Of a stretch of DNA of 64,000 nucleotides, positions 17,502 to 26,850 are shown in pieces. The DNA is from Stappia stellulata (lineage in GTDB: Bacteria; Pseudomonadota; Alphaproteobacteria; Rhizobiales; Stappiaceae), in assembly GCF_020176715.1 (NCBI RefSeq), contig NZ_JAIVMF010000010.1:1-64000 (forward strand), in the 5' to 3' direction. Each line of letters begins with the position of its first letter. Within the stretch, counting starts at the first letter, position 1. Below the pieces are notes generated by a model. The model had not been told where the DNA came from, ran no database searches, and saw only the letters and a list, made by a program, of their open reading frames with translations. The position numbers and the translations under genes are program-made.

Positions 17502-19190
17502 TCAGTCCGCGCTGCGGCAGACCTGCGCATAGAGCGCGTCGAATGGCGCAAGCCGCAGCAGCGCTGCCTCGCCGTCGATCTCGATTTCACCCGAAAAGTC
17601 GGGCGCGTTTCGCGCGTGTGCCTGTGTGATGCCGTCAAGCCGGACACAGGCTTCGGTATCTCCCAGATTGAAAGCGCACAGCAGTTCACGCCCGTCCAAG
17701 ACCCGCAGAAAGGCGAGAACCGGCTCATCGGTGTCGAGCAGCGTGATATCGCCGGCCAGCAACTCGGGCTGTTTGCGGCGCCAGGCCAGAAAGCGCCGGG
17801 TGCGGTGAAGCGGGGATGCGGGATCCGCTTCCTGCCGCTTGACGGAGCGGGCCCGGTGGTCGTCCGGGATCGGCAGCCAGGCGGAGACCTGCGAAAAGCC
17901 GGTGTGCGGCGCCTCGTCGTCCCAGGGCATCGGCGTGCGGCATCCGTCGCGCCCGCGAAACTCCGGCCAGAACTCCTTGCCGTAAGGGTCCTGCAGGTGT
18001 TCGAAGGCGACCTCGGCTTCCTTCAGGCCCAGTTCCTCGCCCTGATAGAGGCAGGGCGTGCCGCGCAGGGAGGTGACAAGGGCGACGATCAGCGGCGCGA
18101 AGGCCTCCGGCGGATGCATGCCGCCCCATCGCGTCGCGACGCGGGGCACATCGTGGTTCGAAACCGCCCAGCTCGGCCAGCCGCTGCCGATCCCGGCTTC
18201 CATGGCGCGAACAGTGCGGCGGATATGGGCGGCGGAGGAATCGGTCGTCAGAAGGTCAAAGCCATAGGCCATGTGCAGCCGCTTGTCGGCCTGGGTGTAG
18301 GCGGCGGTGGTGCCGAAGGGGTCGTGATCGGAGCCGATCTCGCCGACCATCGTGGCATGCGGATAGCTGTCGGTGAGCGCGCGCAGCCGCTCCAGGAACG
18401 CAAGGTTCTCCGGCTGCGTCTTGTCGTGGATATGGTCCTGATAGGAGTAGGGGTTGGAGCGCTCGACGCCGGAGATCGGCTTGCCCGGCGGCAGCGGCGG
18501 ATTGTCCCGCAGTTTCGGGTCGTGGAAATAGAAGTTCACGGTGTCGAGGCGAAAGCCGTCGACGCCGCGCTCCAGCCAGAAACGCGCGGCATCGAGCACC
18601 GCGTCCTGCACCTCAACATTGTGGAAGTTAAGGTCCGGCTGGCTGGCCAGGAAGTTGTGCAGATAGTACTGCCGCCGCCTGGAATCCCAGGCCCAGGCCG
18701 ATCCGCCGAAGATCGAAAGCCAGTTGTTGGGCGGTGTGCCGTCGGCCCTGGGATCGGCCCATACGAACCAGTCGGCCCGGGCGTTGTCGCGGCTGGCGCG
18801 GCTTTGCTGGAACCAGGGATGACGGTCGGAAGTGTGCGAGATCACGAGATCGATGATCACCTTGAGACCGCGATCATGCGCGGCCGCGATCAACCGGTCG
18901 AAGTCTTCCAGCGTGCCGAAGATCGGGTCGACATCGGTGAAATTCGAGACGTCGTAGCCGAAGTCGTCCATCGGCGAGGGATAGAACGGCGAGATCCAGA
19001 TGGCGTCGACGCCCAGGCTCTCCACGTGGTCGAGTTTCGCCGTGATGCCGGCGAGATCGCCGATGCCGTTGCCGTCCGTGTCGTAGAAGGAGCGGGGATA
19101 GATCTGGTAGATGACCGCGCTGCGCCACCAGTCCGGGTCGGTGGCGGGCCGGGGGGCGGTTGCGGGGTCGGTGACGGACAGTGGAAGCAT
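17502..19190 (-). CDS. Alpha-glucosidase (GH13 family)
   Basis: 562 residues. The GH13 barrel starts at [17 protein letters not shown]. Catalytic residues are nucleophile Asp216 in DGFRLD, acid/base Glu284 in MVGEIGSD and Asp347 in [18 protein letters not shown] and HTSDRHPWF are the conserved substrate-site segments of oligo-1,6-glucosidase/alpha-glucosidase (GH13_17/23/30-like) enzymes. No signal peptide, so it hydrolyses imported alpha-glucosides (sucrose, maltose, trehalulose or similar) in the cytoplasm. Located between the permease and ATPase genes, as in the Sinorhizobium aglEFGAK operon. Exact linkage preference cannot be read. Confidence 0.9.
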   Translation of the reverse strand: MLPLSVTDPATAPRPATDPDWWRSAVIYQIYPRSFYDTDGNGIGDLAGITAKLDHVESLGVDAIWISPFYPSPMDDFGYDVSNFTDVDPIFGTLEDFDRLIAAAHDRGLKVIIDLVISHTSDRHPWFQQSRASRDNARADWFVWADPRADGTPPNNWLSIFGGSAWAWDSRRRQYYLHNFLASQPDLNFHNVEVQDAVLDAARFWLERGVDGFRLDTVNFYFHDPKLRDNPPLPPGKPISGVERSNPYSYQDHIHDKTQPENLAFLERLRALTDSYPHATMVGEIGSDHDPFGTTAAYTQADKRLHMAYGFDLLTTDSSAAHIRRTVRAMEAGIGSGWPSWAVSNHDVPRVATRWGGMHPPEAFAPLIVALVTSLRGTPCLYQGEELGLKEAEVAFEHLQDPYGKEFWPEFRGRDGCRTPMPWDDEAPHTGFSQVSAWLPIPDDHRARSVKRQEADPASPLHRTRRFLAWRRKQPELLAGDITLLDTDEPVLAFLRVLDGRELLCAFNLGDTEACVRLDGITQAHARNAPDFSGEIEIDGEAALLRLAPFDALYAQVCRSAD

Positions 19191-19197
19191 GAACGGA

Positions 19198-20031
19198 CTA
19201 TCCCTTGACGGCGCCGGCGGTGAGGCCGGAGACGATCTTGCGTTGGAAGATCAGCACGAGAACGACGAGCGGCACGGTGACGATCACGGAAGCCGCCATG
19301 ATGTTGCCCCAGGGCAATTCATGCTGGCTGGCGCCGGTGATCAGCGCGATGGCGACCGGAACCGTGCGCATGTCGTTTGAGAGCGTGAAGGTGAGGGCGA
19401 AGAGAAACTCGTTCCATGCCGCGATGAAGGCGAGCAGGCCGGTGGTGACCAGCGCCGGCCACATCAGCGGCAGGAAGACATGGCGCACGATCACCCACGA
19501 CGAGGCGCCGTCGACCACGGCGGCTTCCTCGAGTTCCTTCGGCAACTCGCGCATGAAGGTGGTGAGCACCCAGACGGTGAAGGGCAGCGTCAGGATCAGG
19601 TTCGACAGCACCAGCCCCGGCAGCGAATTGTAGATGCCGAGCAGCCGGATCAGCTCGAACATGCCGGACAGCACCGCCACCTGCGGAAACATGGAGACCG
19701 ACAGGATGGTGAAGAGCAGCACCCCGCGTCCGCGAAAACTGACCCGCGCCAGCGCATAGGCGGCGGTGACGCCGAGAAACAGCGACAGGCCGACGACGAC
19801 GCTCGCGACGGCGACCGAGTTCAGGATGTTGCGCGCAAACGGCTGTTCGGCGAAGACCGAGATGTAGTTGGACGGATCGAAACTGCTCGGCCAGTAGGTG
19901 ACGGTGAAGAGCTCGGAGCCGGAGCGGAACGACGACAGGATCGCGTAATAGAACGGAAACACCGAGAAGACGACGATCGCCGCCACCAGGGCATAAAGGC
20001 CGAGTGTCTTGAGCGGAGAGCGGCGCATCAT
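19198..20031 (-). CDS. Carbohydrate ABC transporter permease (MalG/ThuG-like)
   Basis: 277 residues from ATG 20031, which shares ATGA with the upstream permease stop; the open frame upstream of this belongs to antisense-free overlap with that gene and lacks permease sequence. Six membrane segments, with the EAA coupling loop [21 protein letters not shown] (outline) and the MalG-type N-terminus [22 protein letters not shown]. It forms the inner-membrane channel with the MalF-type partner. Start of the next gene, the alpha-glucosidase, follows after 7 bp. Confidence 0.9.
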   Translation of the reverse strand: MMRRSPLKTLGLYALVAAIVVFSVFPFYYAILSSFRSGSELFTVTYWPSSFDPSNYISVFAEQPFARNILNSVAVASVVVGLSLFLGVTAAYALARVSFRGRGVLLFTILSVSMFPQVAVLSGMFELIRLLGIYNSLPGLVLSNLILTLPFTVWVLTTFMRELPKELEEAAVVDGASSWVIVRHVFLPLMWPALVTTGLLAFIAAWNEFLFALTFTLSNDMRTVPVAIALITGASQHELPWGNIMAASVIVTVPLVVLVLIFQRKIVSGLTAGAVKG

Positions 20032-20987
20032 TTCATCTCCCCGCCGAGCCGGACCTTGCCGAGCGTGATGGTGGCGATGGTGAGCGCCGCGATGACCAGG
20101 AACAGAAGGGTCGAGGCCGCGGAGCCGTAGCCGACCTCCTGGAAGTCGACGAGTTGCTGGCGCGCATAGACGGACATCGACATGGTGTCGGAGGAATTCG
20201 ACGTCAGCACGTAGATCAGGTCGAAGATGCGCAGCGCGTCGAGCGCGCGGAAGATCACCGCGACCATGATCGCCGGCCGGATCAGCGGCAGGGTGACCTT
20301 GAAGAACACCTTTACCGGATGGATGCCATCGACCCTTGCAGCTTCGTAGCAATCGGCGGGCAGCATCTGCAGGCCGGCGAGGATCAGCAGCGCCATGAAG
20401 GGCGTCGTCTTCCAGACATCGACCATGACCACCGCCCACATCGCGGTTTGCGGATCCGCCGTCCAGGCAACCGGCTGGGACAACAGTCCGATGCCCATGA
20501 GAATGTCGTTGAGGACGCCGAACTGGTCGTGCAGCATCCAGCCCCACATCTTGGCGGAGACGATGGTCGGGATCGCCCAGGGAATGAGAACGGCGGCGCG
20601 CACCAGGGCGCGGCCCCTGAAGTTGGCGTTGAGCACCAGCGCGACGATCAGCCCAAGCGCGGTTTCGATGGAAACGGACACGGCGGAAAACCAGATCGTG
20701 TTCCACACGGCATTCCACCAGGACGGATCGACGATCAGCCCGTAGGTCTCGCCGTCATAGACCGAGTAGTAGTTTTCAAGCCCGATGAACTGCGTGGCCG
20801 ACAGGTCCGACAGGTTGGCATCGGTAAAGCCGAACCAGATGGTGCGCAGCAGCGGCCAGCCGGCGACCACGGCAAGAACGACGATCATCGGCGTCAGAAA
20901 GAGCCATGCGGATCTCAGCCGCGACTGCGACAGGCGCGAGCGTCGGGCCGGCGCGGCGGTGGCTGTGGTCAGGGCAATGTCGCTCAT
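20028..20987 (-). CDS. Carbohydrate ABC transporter permease (MalF/ThuF-like)
   Basis: 319 residues with six or seven membrane segments. The N-terminus [20 protein letters not shown] and the EAA loop [19 protein letters not shown] are typical of MalF-type permeases of trehalose/alpha-glucoside importers. It lies 143 bp downstream of the binding-protein gene and overlaps the next permease by 4 bases. The closest described relatives I recognise are ThuF-type proteins for trehalose/sucrose/maltose, but specificity is decided mainly by the binding protein. Confidence 0.9.
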   Translation of the reverse strand: MSDIALTTATAAPARRSRLSQSRLRSAWLFLTPMIVVLAVVAGWPLLRTIWFGFTDANLSDLSATQFIGLENYYSVYDGETYGLIVDPSWWNAVWNTIWFSAVSVSIETALGLIVALVLNANFRGRALVRAAVLIPWAIPTIVSAKMWGWMLHDQFGVLNDILMGIGLLSQPVAWTADPQTAMWAVVMVDVWKTTPFMALLILAGLQMLPADCYEAARVDGIHPVKVFFKVTLPLIRPAIMVAVIFRALDALRIFDLIYVLTSNSSDTMSMSVYARQQLVDFQEVGYGSAASTLLFLVIAALTIATITLGKVRLGGEMK

Positions 20988-21130
20988 GGGATCGGGTCCG
21001 GTTTGCCCGCGCGCCCTCCGCCTGGTGTCGGCGGGAGAGGCGGGAGGCCGTGGCGGCAGGTGACCGTCGTCGGGACCGCCGGGCGGGACGACGTCCGCCG
21101 TCTCGCCCGGTCGGGGCGGTGCCGGCGCGC

Positions 21131-22417
21131 CTACCAGCCGCGCCGCTTGATCCGCTTCAGCTCGCGTTCGAGATCCGCCATCGCGGTCGCCGCGTCGGTC
21201 TTGCCGGAGAGGACGTCATGAGAGGCGTTCCAGAAGGCGTTCGAGACGCGGTTGTAGTTCGTTCCGGTCACGCGCGACGGCCGGGCGACCGCATTGGTGA
21301 AGGTCTCGTAGAGGTCGCCGAAGAAGGGGGCGGCCGCGAGCACGTCTGCATCCTCGTAAAGCGATGCGATCGTCGGGTTGTAGGTGCCCTCGATGGCCCG
21401 GCGCTTCTGCTCGGCCTCGCTCGTCAGATACATCACCAGATCGGCGGCGATCTCCGGGTTTGCGGAGTATTTCGACACCGAAAGCTGCCAGCCGCCCAGC
21501 GTGCCGGTGTTCTTGCCGTCCGGTCCGCCCTTGGGAAGGGCCGTGACGCCGATCTTGCCCTTCACCGGGCTGTCGGCGGAATTGCCCAGCCCCCAGGCAT
21601 AGGGCCAGTTGCGCATGAAGACCGCGTTGCCGGACTGGAACACGCCGCGCGCCTCCTCCTCGGCGTAGTTCAGGACGCCGCCGGGGGTGATGTCGCCGAC
21701 CCAGGAGCCGGCCAGTTCGAAGGCTTCGATCGCCTTGGGATTGTTGATGGTGATCTCGCCGTCGGCGTCGACGATGGTGCCGCCGCCGAAGCTGTCGACC
21801 CATTCCAGCGCGTCGCAGGTCAGCCCCTCATAGGCCTTGCCCTGGAAGACGAAGCCCCAGAGCGTGTCCTTTCCCTCCGCCCGCTCGGCGGCCTGGATGA
21901 TCCTGGCCGTTTCGGTCATCTCCTGCCAGGTCGTCGGCACCGGCTTGCCGTGTTTTTCCAGCAGGTCCTTGCGGTAGTAGAGCAGTCCCGCGTCCGTGTA
22001 CCAGGGCATGGCGACAAGCTGGCCGCCGACCCTGTTGTTTTCGACGATGGGGGCGAAATGCGCCTTTTCCGCGCCGTCGGAATAGGCGGCGAGGTCGATG
22101 AAATGATTGCTAAGAATGCCGGGCCAGATTACGTCGATCTGGAAAACGTCGATGTCGTCCGCGCCGGAGGCGAGCAATTGCTGGTACAGCGCCAGCCGTT
22201 CCGTGGTCGAGTTCGGCGTGGAGACGATCTTGACCGTGTTGCCGGTCTTTTCCGCCCAGGCATCGGCGCCGGACTTGCACAATTCCAGTTCGATGCCGAC
22301 AGCGCCGCAGGAAATGGAGATTTCCGCAGCCTGTGCGCCGGCGTGTCCGGCACCCAGGGGGGCAAAGAGCGGCACCGCAAGCGCGGTCGCGGCCAGAATG
22401 GATGTGCGCAGCATCAT
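21131..22417 (-). CDS. Alpha-glucoside ABC transporter substrate-binding protein (ThuE-like)
   Basis: 428 residues from tandem ATGs at 22417 and 22414; GGAGG is 3 bases before the first and 6 before the second, so the second may be the true start. A signal peptide (MLRTSILAATALAVPLFAPL, then AGAQA) precedes the mature ISISCGAVGIELELCKSG. It is a type 1 extracellular solute-binding protein (SBP_bac_1) of the trehalose/maltose group, with IDVFQIDVIWPGIL and MPWYTDAGLLYYRKDLL. A cysteine pair near the mature start (ISC...ELC) is typical of ThuE relatives. It is the first gene of the importer operon, under the LacI-type palindromes. Confidence 0.9.
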   Translation of the reverse strand: MMLRTSILAATALAVPLFAPLGAGHAGAQAAEISISCGAVGIELELCKSGADAWAEKTGNTVKIVSTPNSTTERLALYQQLLASGADDIDVFQIDVIWPGILSNHFIDLAAYSDGAEKAHFAPIVENNRVGGQLVAMPWYTDAGLLYYRKDLLEKHGKPVPTTWQEMTETARIIQAAERAEGKDTLWGFVFQGKAYEGLTCDALEWVDSFGGGTIVDADGEITINNPKAIEAFELAGSWVGDITPGGVLNYAEEEARGVFQSGNAVFMRNWPYAWGLGNSADSPVKGKIGVTALPKGGPDGKNTGTLGGWQLSVSKYSANPEIAADLVMYLTSEAEQKRRAIEGTYNPTIASLYEDADVLAAAPFFGDLYETFTNAVARPSRVTGTNYNRVSNAFWNASHDVLSGKTDAATAMADLERELKRIKRRGW

Positions 22418-22662
22418 GGTCCTCCGATTGCTTCGGCCCTTGCACCGCCAAGGCGATGTCCGCCGATCCCGTCTCGCGTGGCCCGACCGCAAACCGGCAG
22501 GCATCACCGCGTCGTCGAAAAAGGTTTCGTCCGGCAAAAACTGTCTGGAGAGGGGACGTCCCGGATGGCGAGGACTTCAGATGCACGCCGGAACGGTCCC
22601 CGCGTGTCACCCTGTCCCGGCGCGCCTCGAACGAAGCTGCGTCATCCTGGTCAGCGCCCCTC

Positions 22663-22676
22663 CCAAAGCGCTTTGG
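22663..22676. promoter_or_regulatory. LacI-family operator 1 (importer side)
   Basis: The perfect palindrome CCAAAGCGCTTTGG with the central CG expected of LacI-family operators. It lies about 246 bp upstream of the binding-protein start. Identical to the site 253 bp away on the regulator side. Confidence 0.7.
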
Positions 22677-22915
22677 ATATCGAGCCTGCCGGATCGTTCC
22701 GGATGAGTCAAGCGACGGCGCGGCACTTTTCATTGTGCAGAGCGGCGAGGTGGTTTTGCGACGCACAAGAAAAATGGCTGGATTTGGCGCTTTCAAAGCC
22801 CTTAGGATCAACGAGGAGGGTAAGCTTGCGCCCGGGGCTGCCGATTTTCCGGGAAGGGCCCGCTGCGGTCTGGCAAGAATTCGCCTGTGAAAAATGCTGA
22901 TCTCGAAGTGTTTTT

Positions 22916-22929
22916 CCAAAGCGCTTTGG
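22916..22929. promoter_or_regulatory. LacI-family operator 2 (regulator side)
   Basis: A second exact copy of CCAAAGCGCTTTGG, 189 bp upstream of the GTG start of the regulator. Paired identical sites suggest autoregulation and DNA looping (inference). Confidence 0.7.
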
Positions 22930-23117
22930 GTTACGATTTGTGTGCGGCAACGGATGCGGCCGGCTGTCGGATGCGCGGTCGTTGCAGCCTGGCGCGGCCG
23001 ACGGGGCGCGGGCGTATCGCTGATCGCCTTGCAAAACCGACGGCCGTGTGGTCGAAGCGCCGGGACGCGCGGGCGGGATGAAAACGGAGAGAGGCTCTTG
23101 TCGGGAGGATCGGTCGG

Positions 23118-24140
23118 GTGAACCTGCGTGAACTCTCCGCTCATCTGGGCCTGTCCCAGACCACGGTGAGCCGGGCGCTCAACGGCTATGCCGACGTTGC
23201 GCCCGCCACCCGCCGCAAGGTGGTGGAGGCCGCGGAGCGGGTTGGCTATCGCCCGAATTCCGGCGCCCGGCGGCTGGCGACCGGGCGCTCCCAGGCGCTC
23301 GGCATCGCCTTTCCCGTCGACCGCAACCTGCTGCTCGATCCGCATTTCATCGAATTTCTCGCCGGCGTTGCCGCGACGGCGGGGGAGAAGGGCTACGACC
23401 TGACTGTCAGCCCCACCACCGGCACGGAAGACGAGGTCTATCGCCGGTTTGCCCGCACGCGCACGGCGGACGCCGTGATCCTGTCGGGACCGGCGGTTGA
23501 GGATCGGCGCATCGCCCTGCTCAACGGGCTGGGTCTGCCTTTCGTGGTGCACGGGCGCACGCAAACGCCGCTTCCCTACGCCCATGTCGATATCGACAAC
23601 CGCGGCGCCTTCCGCCAGGCCTGCCGGCTTCTGCTCGATCTCGGGCATCGGCGGATCGCGCTGATCAACGGCGATGAGGGGCAGACCTTCGCCCGCGACC
23701 GCCGCTCGGGCTGGCAGGAGGCGCTGGCGCAGGCGGGGCTGGCCGACGATCCGGACTGCCCGTCCTGCTGCGGCGCGATGACGGAAGAAAACGGCTATCG
23801 CTTCGCACGCACGCTTCTGGAGCGAACGCCGGCGCCGACGGGCCTGTTGTGTTCCAGCGTCCTGCTGGCGTTCGGCGCCTATCGTGCGATCCGCGATCTT
23901 GGCCTCACGGTCGGACGGGACGTTTCCGTGATCGCCCATGACGACGATCTTCCGTTCTTGCGTCCCCACACGCTCGATCCGCCGCTGACGGTCACCCGCA
24001 GCCCGATCCGCAAGGGCGGCGAGCAGGTCGCTGATTTCGCGATCCGTCTTGCCACCGGTACGCTGATCGACCAGCTCACGGACGTGAAGCCGGTGGATCT
24101 GGTCTATCGCGGATCGGTGGCCGCACCCGCAAGCGGATAG
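23118..24140 (+). CDS. LacI family transcriptional regulator (AglR/ThuR-like)
   Basis: 340 residues from GTG 23118 with GGGAGG 10 bases upstream. The N-terminus LRELSAHLGLSQTTVSRALN is the LacI helix-turn-helix, followed by the hinge helix in RPNSGARRLATGRS and a periplasmic-binding-protein-like sensor domain (ALGIAFPVDRN, then DIDNRGAFRQA). The sensor probably binds an alpha-glucoside or derivative. It is divergent from the importer operon, and its gene faces a shared region with two matching palindromes, so it most likely represses the importer and itself. An unusual DPDCPSCCG segment gives a local cysteine cluster. Confidence 0.92.
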   Translation: MNLRELSAHLGLSQTTVSRALNGYADVAPATRRKVVEAAERVGYRPNSGARRLATGRSQALGIAFPVDRNLLLDPHFIEFLAGVAATAGEKGYDLTVSPTTGTEDEVYRRFARTRTADAVILSGPAVEDRRIALLNGLGLPFVVHGRTQTPLPYAHVDIDNRGAFRQACRLLLDLGHRRIALINGDEGQTFARDRRSGWQEALAQAGLADDPDCPSCCGAMTEENGYRFARTLLERTPAPTGLLCSSVLLAFGAYRAIRDLGLTVGRDVSVIAHDDDLPFLRPHTLDPPLTVTRSPIRKGGEQVADFAIRLATGTLIDQLTDVKPVDLVYRGSVAAPASG

Positions 24141-24172
24141 CGGGACGATCTCCCCAAGGGGCGGATGATGTG

Positions 24173-24201
24173 CTTTTAAAACGGCAAAATATTGATATAA
24201 T
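24173..24201 (+). promoter_or_regulatory. Possible sigma-70-type promoter before the thiolase gene
   Basis: A perfect -10 TATAAT (24196-24201) lies 17 bp after a weak -35-like CTTTTA (24173-24178), in an A/T-rich island (24170-24245) that is exceptional in this GC-rich window. It is about 165 bp upstream of the thiolase ATG. Confidence 0.35.
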
Positions 24202-24367
24202 GTATTTTTTTAAATCTCATTGACGTAATGGTAAAAATAATATCTTGCGCGTTTCCCGCCAAGGTGGAATTCTCGCCGTCGATCCGATCGTCTCTGTCCG
24301 ATCTGCTGCCGGTGCCGGCCATGAGCCGGGGCGCGGCGGGGATGCGCGACCAACAGGGAGTAAGCAG

Positions 24368-25534
24368 ATGACCGCTGCCATCGTGGGCTGGGCCCATACG
24401 CCATTTGGAAAGCACACCGAGGAAACCGTCGAGAGCCTGATCGTCAAGGTCGCGCGCGACGCCATCGCGGACGCCGGTCTCGAGGCCAGCGATGTCGACG
24501 AGATCGTCCTCGGTCATTTCAATGCGGGCTTTTCCGAGCAGGACTTCACCGCCTCCCTGGTGCTTCAGGCCGACCCCGCCCTGCGCTTCAAGAAGGCGAC
24601 ACGCGTCGAAAACGCCTGCGCGACCGGGTCCGCGGCCGTGCATCAGGGCGTGCGTGCGGTGACCTCCGGCGAGGCGCGGGTGGTGCTCGTCGTCGGCGTC
24701 GAGCAGATGACAACGACGCCGGGTCCCGAGATCGGCCGCAATCTGCTCAAGGCCTCCTATCTCCCCGAGGATGGCGACACACCGGCCGGTTTCGCCGGCG
24801 TGTTCGGCAAGATCGCGCAGGGCTATTTCCAGAAATACGGCGACCAGTCCGATGCGCTGGCCGCGATTGCCGCCAAGAATCACCGCAATGGCGTCAATAA
24901 CCCCTATGCGCAGATGCGCAAGGATCTGGGCTTCGATTTCTGCCGCACCGAGAGCGAGAAGAACCCCTTCGTCGCCGGCCCGCTGAAGCGCACCGACTGT
25001 TCGCTGGTGTCCGACGGTGCGGCGGCTCTCGTGCTCACCAATGTCGAGACCGCGCTCGGTCGCGACAAGGCCGTGGCCTTCCGCGCCCTCGCGCATGCGC
25101 AGGACTTCCTGCCGATGTCGAAGCGCGACATTCTCGCCTTCGAGGGCTGCGGTGCGGCGTGGAGCCGGGCGCTCGGCGCGGCCGGCCTTGGCATCGAGGA
25201 TCTCTCCTTCGTCGAGACCCATGACTGTTTCACCATCGCCGAACTGATCGAATATGAGGCGATGGGCCTGACGAAGCCGGGCGAGGGCCATCGCGCCATT
25301 CTCGAAGGCTGGACCGAGATGGGTGGCAAGCTTCCGGTCAATCCGTCGGGCGGGCTGAAGGCAAAGGGCCATCCGATCGGCGCGACCGGCGTGTCCATGC
25401 ACGTCCTGAGCGCGATGCAACTCACCGGCCGCGCCGGCGACATTCAGGTCAAGGACGCCGAACTCGCCGGGATCTTCAATATGGGCGGCGCTGCCGTTGC
25501 CAACTACGTGTCGGTGCTCCAGCCGCTGCGCTAG
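24368..25534 (+). CDS. SCP2-type thiolase / acetyl-CoA acetyltransferase-like protein
   Basis: 388 residues from ATG 24368, with GGGAG upstream; the open frame before it is not thiolase-like. The acylation cysteine is Cys84 in ENACATGSAA. C-terminal motifs are VETHDCFTIAE, NPSGGLKAKGHPIGATG (the active histidine) and FNMGGAAVANY. The layout is that of the sterol-carrier-protein-X/acetyl-CoA acetyltransferase subgroup rather than classical degradative thiolases. Likely role: thiolytic cleavage of a 3-oxoacyl-CoA, or an unproven condensation. It stands alone, with a possible own promoter. Confidence 0.88.
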   Translation: MTAAIVGWAHTPFGKHTEETVESLIVKVARDAIADAGLEASDVDEIVLGHFNAGFSEQDFTASLVLQADPALRFKKATRVENACATGSAAVHQGVRAVTSGEARVVLVVGVEQMTTTPGPEIGRNLLKASYLPEDGDTPAGFAGVFGKIAQGYFQKYGDQSDALAAIAAKNHRNGVNNPYAQMRKDLGFDFCRTESEKNPFVAGPLKRTDCSLVSDGAAALVLTNVETALGRDKAVAFRALAHAQDFLPMSKRDILAFEGCGAAWSRALGAAGLGIEDLSFVETHDCFTIAELIEYEAMGLTKPGEGHRAILEGWTEMGGKLPVNPSGGLKAKGHPIGATGVSMHVLSAMQLTGRAGDIQVKDAELAGIFNMGGAAVANYVSVLQPLR

Positions 25535-25624
25535 GCGGTTTTCACGACCGGCGATGCCGGGGCGGGCGGCAGGTGTCACGCGCGACGCCTTCTTCCGTTT
25601 GCCCCGCGCAGCTCAAAAGGCACC

Positions 25625-26356
25625 CTAGATCAGGCTTGCCTCCATGTGCCGCGCCAGATCGAGCAGGTCGAAGGCGATCACGTCCCACGCATCGGCGGGC
25701 GCAAGGTCGGTGGTCTGGCCCTTGCCGAACTCCTTCGGTCTTGAGAAGAAGGCTGTCTTCAGGCCGGCGGCACGCGCGGCGTCGAGATCCCGGTTGTGGG
25801 CCGACACCAGCATGACCTCGCCGGGCTCCAGCCCGATCGCGGCGGCGCAATGGGTGTAAACCTTGCTCGCCGGCGGATGGCAGCGCGCCAGATCGGCCCC
25901 GAGGATCAGGTCCCACGGCAATCCCGCGCTCTTTGCCAGCCAGGTCATCATGGAAATCGAGCCATGGTTGCAGGGCGCAATCACATATTCGCGCCGGAGC
26001 GCGCGCAGTCCGGGCACGCTGTCTGGCCAGGGGCGCAGGGTCTCCCAGCTTCGCTCCAGGGTTGCCCTGTCCCTGTCGCCGAGACGACGGGCCAGGTCGG
26101 CGTCGCCCAGGACTTTCGCCAATGCCTCACGATGGATGGCGTCCAGTCCCAGATAGGGCGCGTCTTTTGCCCCGTCGCCGGTGGCTTCGGCCAGGCGGGA
26201 GGCGATCTCCGCGCGCCAGGCATCGGCCAGTTCCCAGGGCTTGATATCGGCGCCGGATTTGGCGAAAGCCTGATCGAAGGCATTTGCAATGCCGCTTCTC
26301 CAGTCCACCACCGTTCCGAAAACATCGAAGAAAATAGCTTTGACCACGGCATTCAC
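25625..26356 (-). CDS. Haloacid dehalogenase, type II (HAD superfamily)
   Basis: 243 residues from GTG 26356. The HAD nucleophile is Asp11 in FFDVFGTVVDW, the motif expected of L-2-haloacid dehalogenases. Further motifs: a motif II region APCNHGSIS, a lysine in PPASKVYTHC, and motif III-like SAHNRDLDAARAAGL. The enzyme would hydrolyse (S)-2-haloalkanoic acids, though many homologues act as phosphatases of metabolic by-products. The ATG at 26352 is out of frame, which supports the GTG. Convergent with the thiolase gene; preceded by an A/T-rich spacer. Confidence 0.88.
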   Translation of the reverse strand: MNAVVKAIFFDVFGTVVDWRSGIANAFDQAFAKSGADIKPWELADAWRAEIASRLAEATGDGAKDAPYLGLDAIHREALAKVLGDADLARRLGDRDRATLERSWETLRPWPDSVPGLRALRREYVIAPCNHGSISMMTWLAKSAGLPWDLILGADLARCHPPASKVYTHCAAAIGLEPGEVMLVSAHNRDLDAARAAGLKTAFFSRPKEFGKGQTTDLAPADAWDVIAFDLLDLARHMEASLI

Positions 26357-26850
26357 TCTTGTCGAATTATGGGCTGTCTCAGGGTAGAATGCATGTCTGG
26401 GGTTGTTCTCTTCAATTAATCAACCTTTAGTGTTGTATGAGAGTAAAATATTAGCATCACAAAAAACGATTCGACATGACAAAGTACTACTTTTGATGAT
26501 GAGAATATTGCATATGGTGACCGATTCCGGTAAATGCGAATTAATTTTATTTCTATAAAGCGGATGTGGCATCTTTTATAGTTCGGTTGCAGCAAACAAA
26601 AATATGCAATTCTCACTTCGCGTTTTTTCTTATCGCAAACGTATAAGAGTACGCGGATCCAAGCAAACCATGTTTTCATAGCCGGCGACGACCGATCTTC
26701 GTCACCAATTCGGTGACGCTTTGGAGGCCTTCGACGCCGGGAGAATGTTTTTTCTCTCTTTGCCCTTGCGATTGAAATGCCATGCCCGGCGCAAAGTCTG
26801 CGCAGGCCTTATGTGTTGGCGGTATCCAACGCAGTCGGAGTCTGCTGTCC
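26357..26850. promoter_or_regulatory. A/T-rich divergent control region before the sulfur-assimilation genes
   Basis: About 350 bp (26400-26760) is much lower in GC than the rest of the window. It contains three dyads: CTATAAAG/CTTTTATAG (26553-26581), TCTTAT-N9-ATAAGA (26628-26648) and CGTCACC-N5-GGTGACG (26700-26718). The last two are plausible operators for the cysG operon. A 87-codon open frame on the minus strand is probably not a gene. Confidence 0.45.

Larger units (their letters stand above)
22418..23117. promoter_or_regulatory. Divergent control region between the importer and lacI-type genes
   Basis: This 700-bp stretch without a gene separates the two divergent starts. It contains two identical 14-bp palindromes (listed separately) and an odd palindrome GCTTTCAAAGC at 22789-22799 that resembles a weaker third site. 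No credible coding frame: the open frames here lack ribosome binding sites and homology. GGAGG sites occur before both genes. Confidence 0.6.

Noticed and set aside
22418-22537. N-terminal extension of the sugar-binding protein by 40 residues
   Set aside because: The extension lacks signal-peptide character, and the GGAGG site and signal peptide both start at 22417/22414.
26416-26679. An 87-codon open frame on the minus strand in the A/T-rich spacer
   Set aside because: Composition is that of low-GC non-coding DNA, no ribosome binding site of quality, no recognisable motif, and it overlaps the dyad-rich control region.
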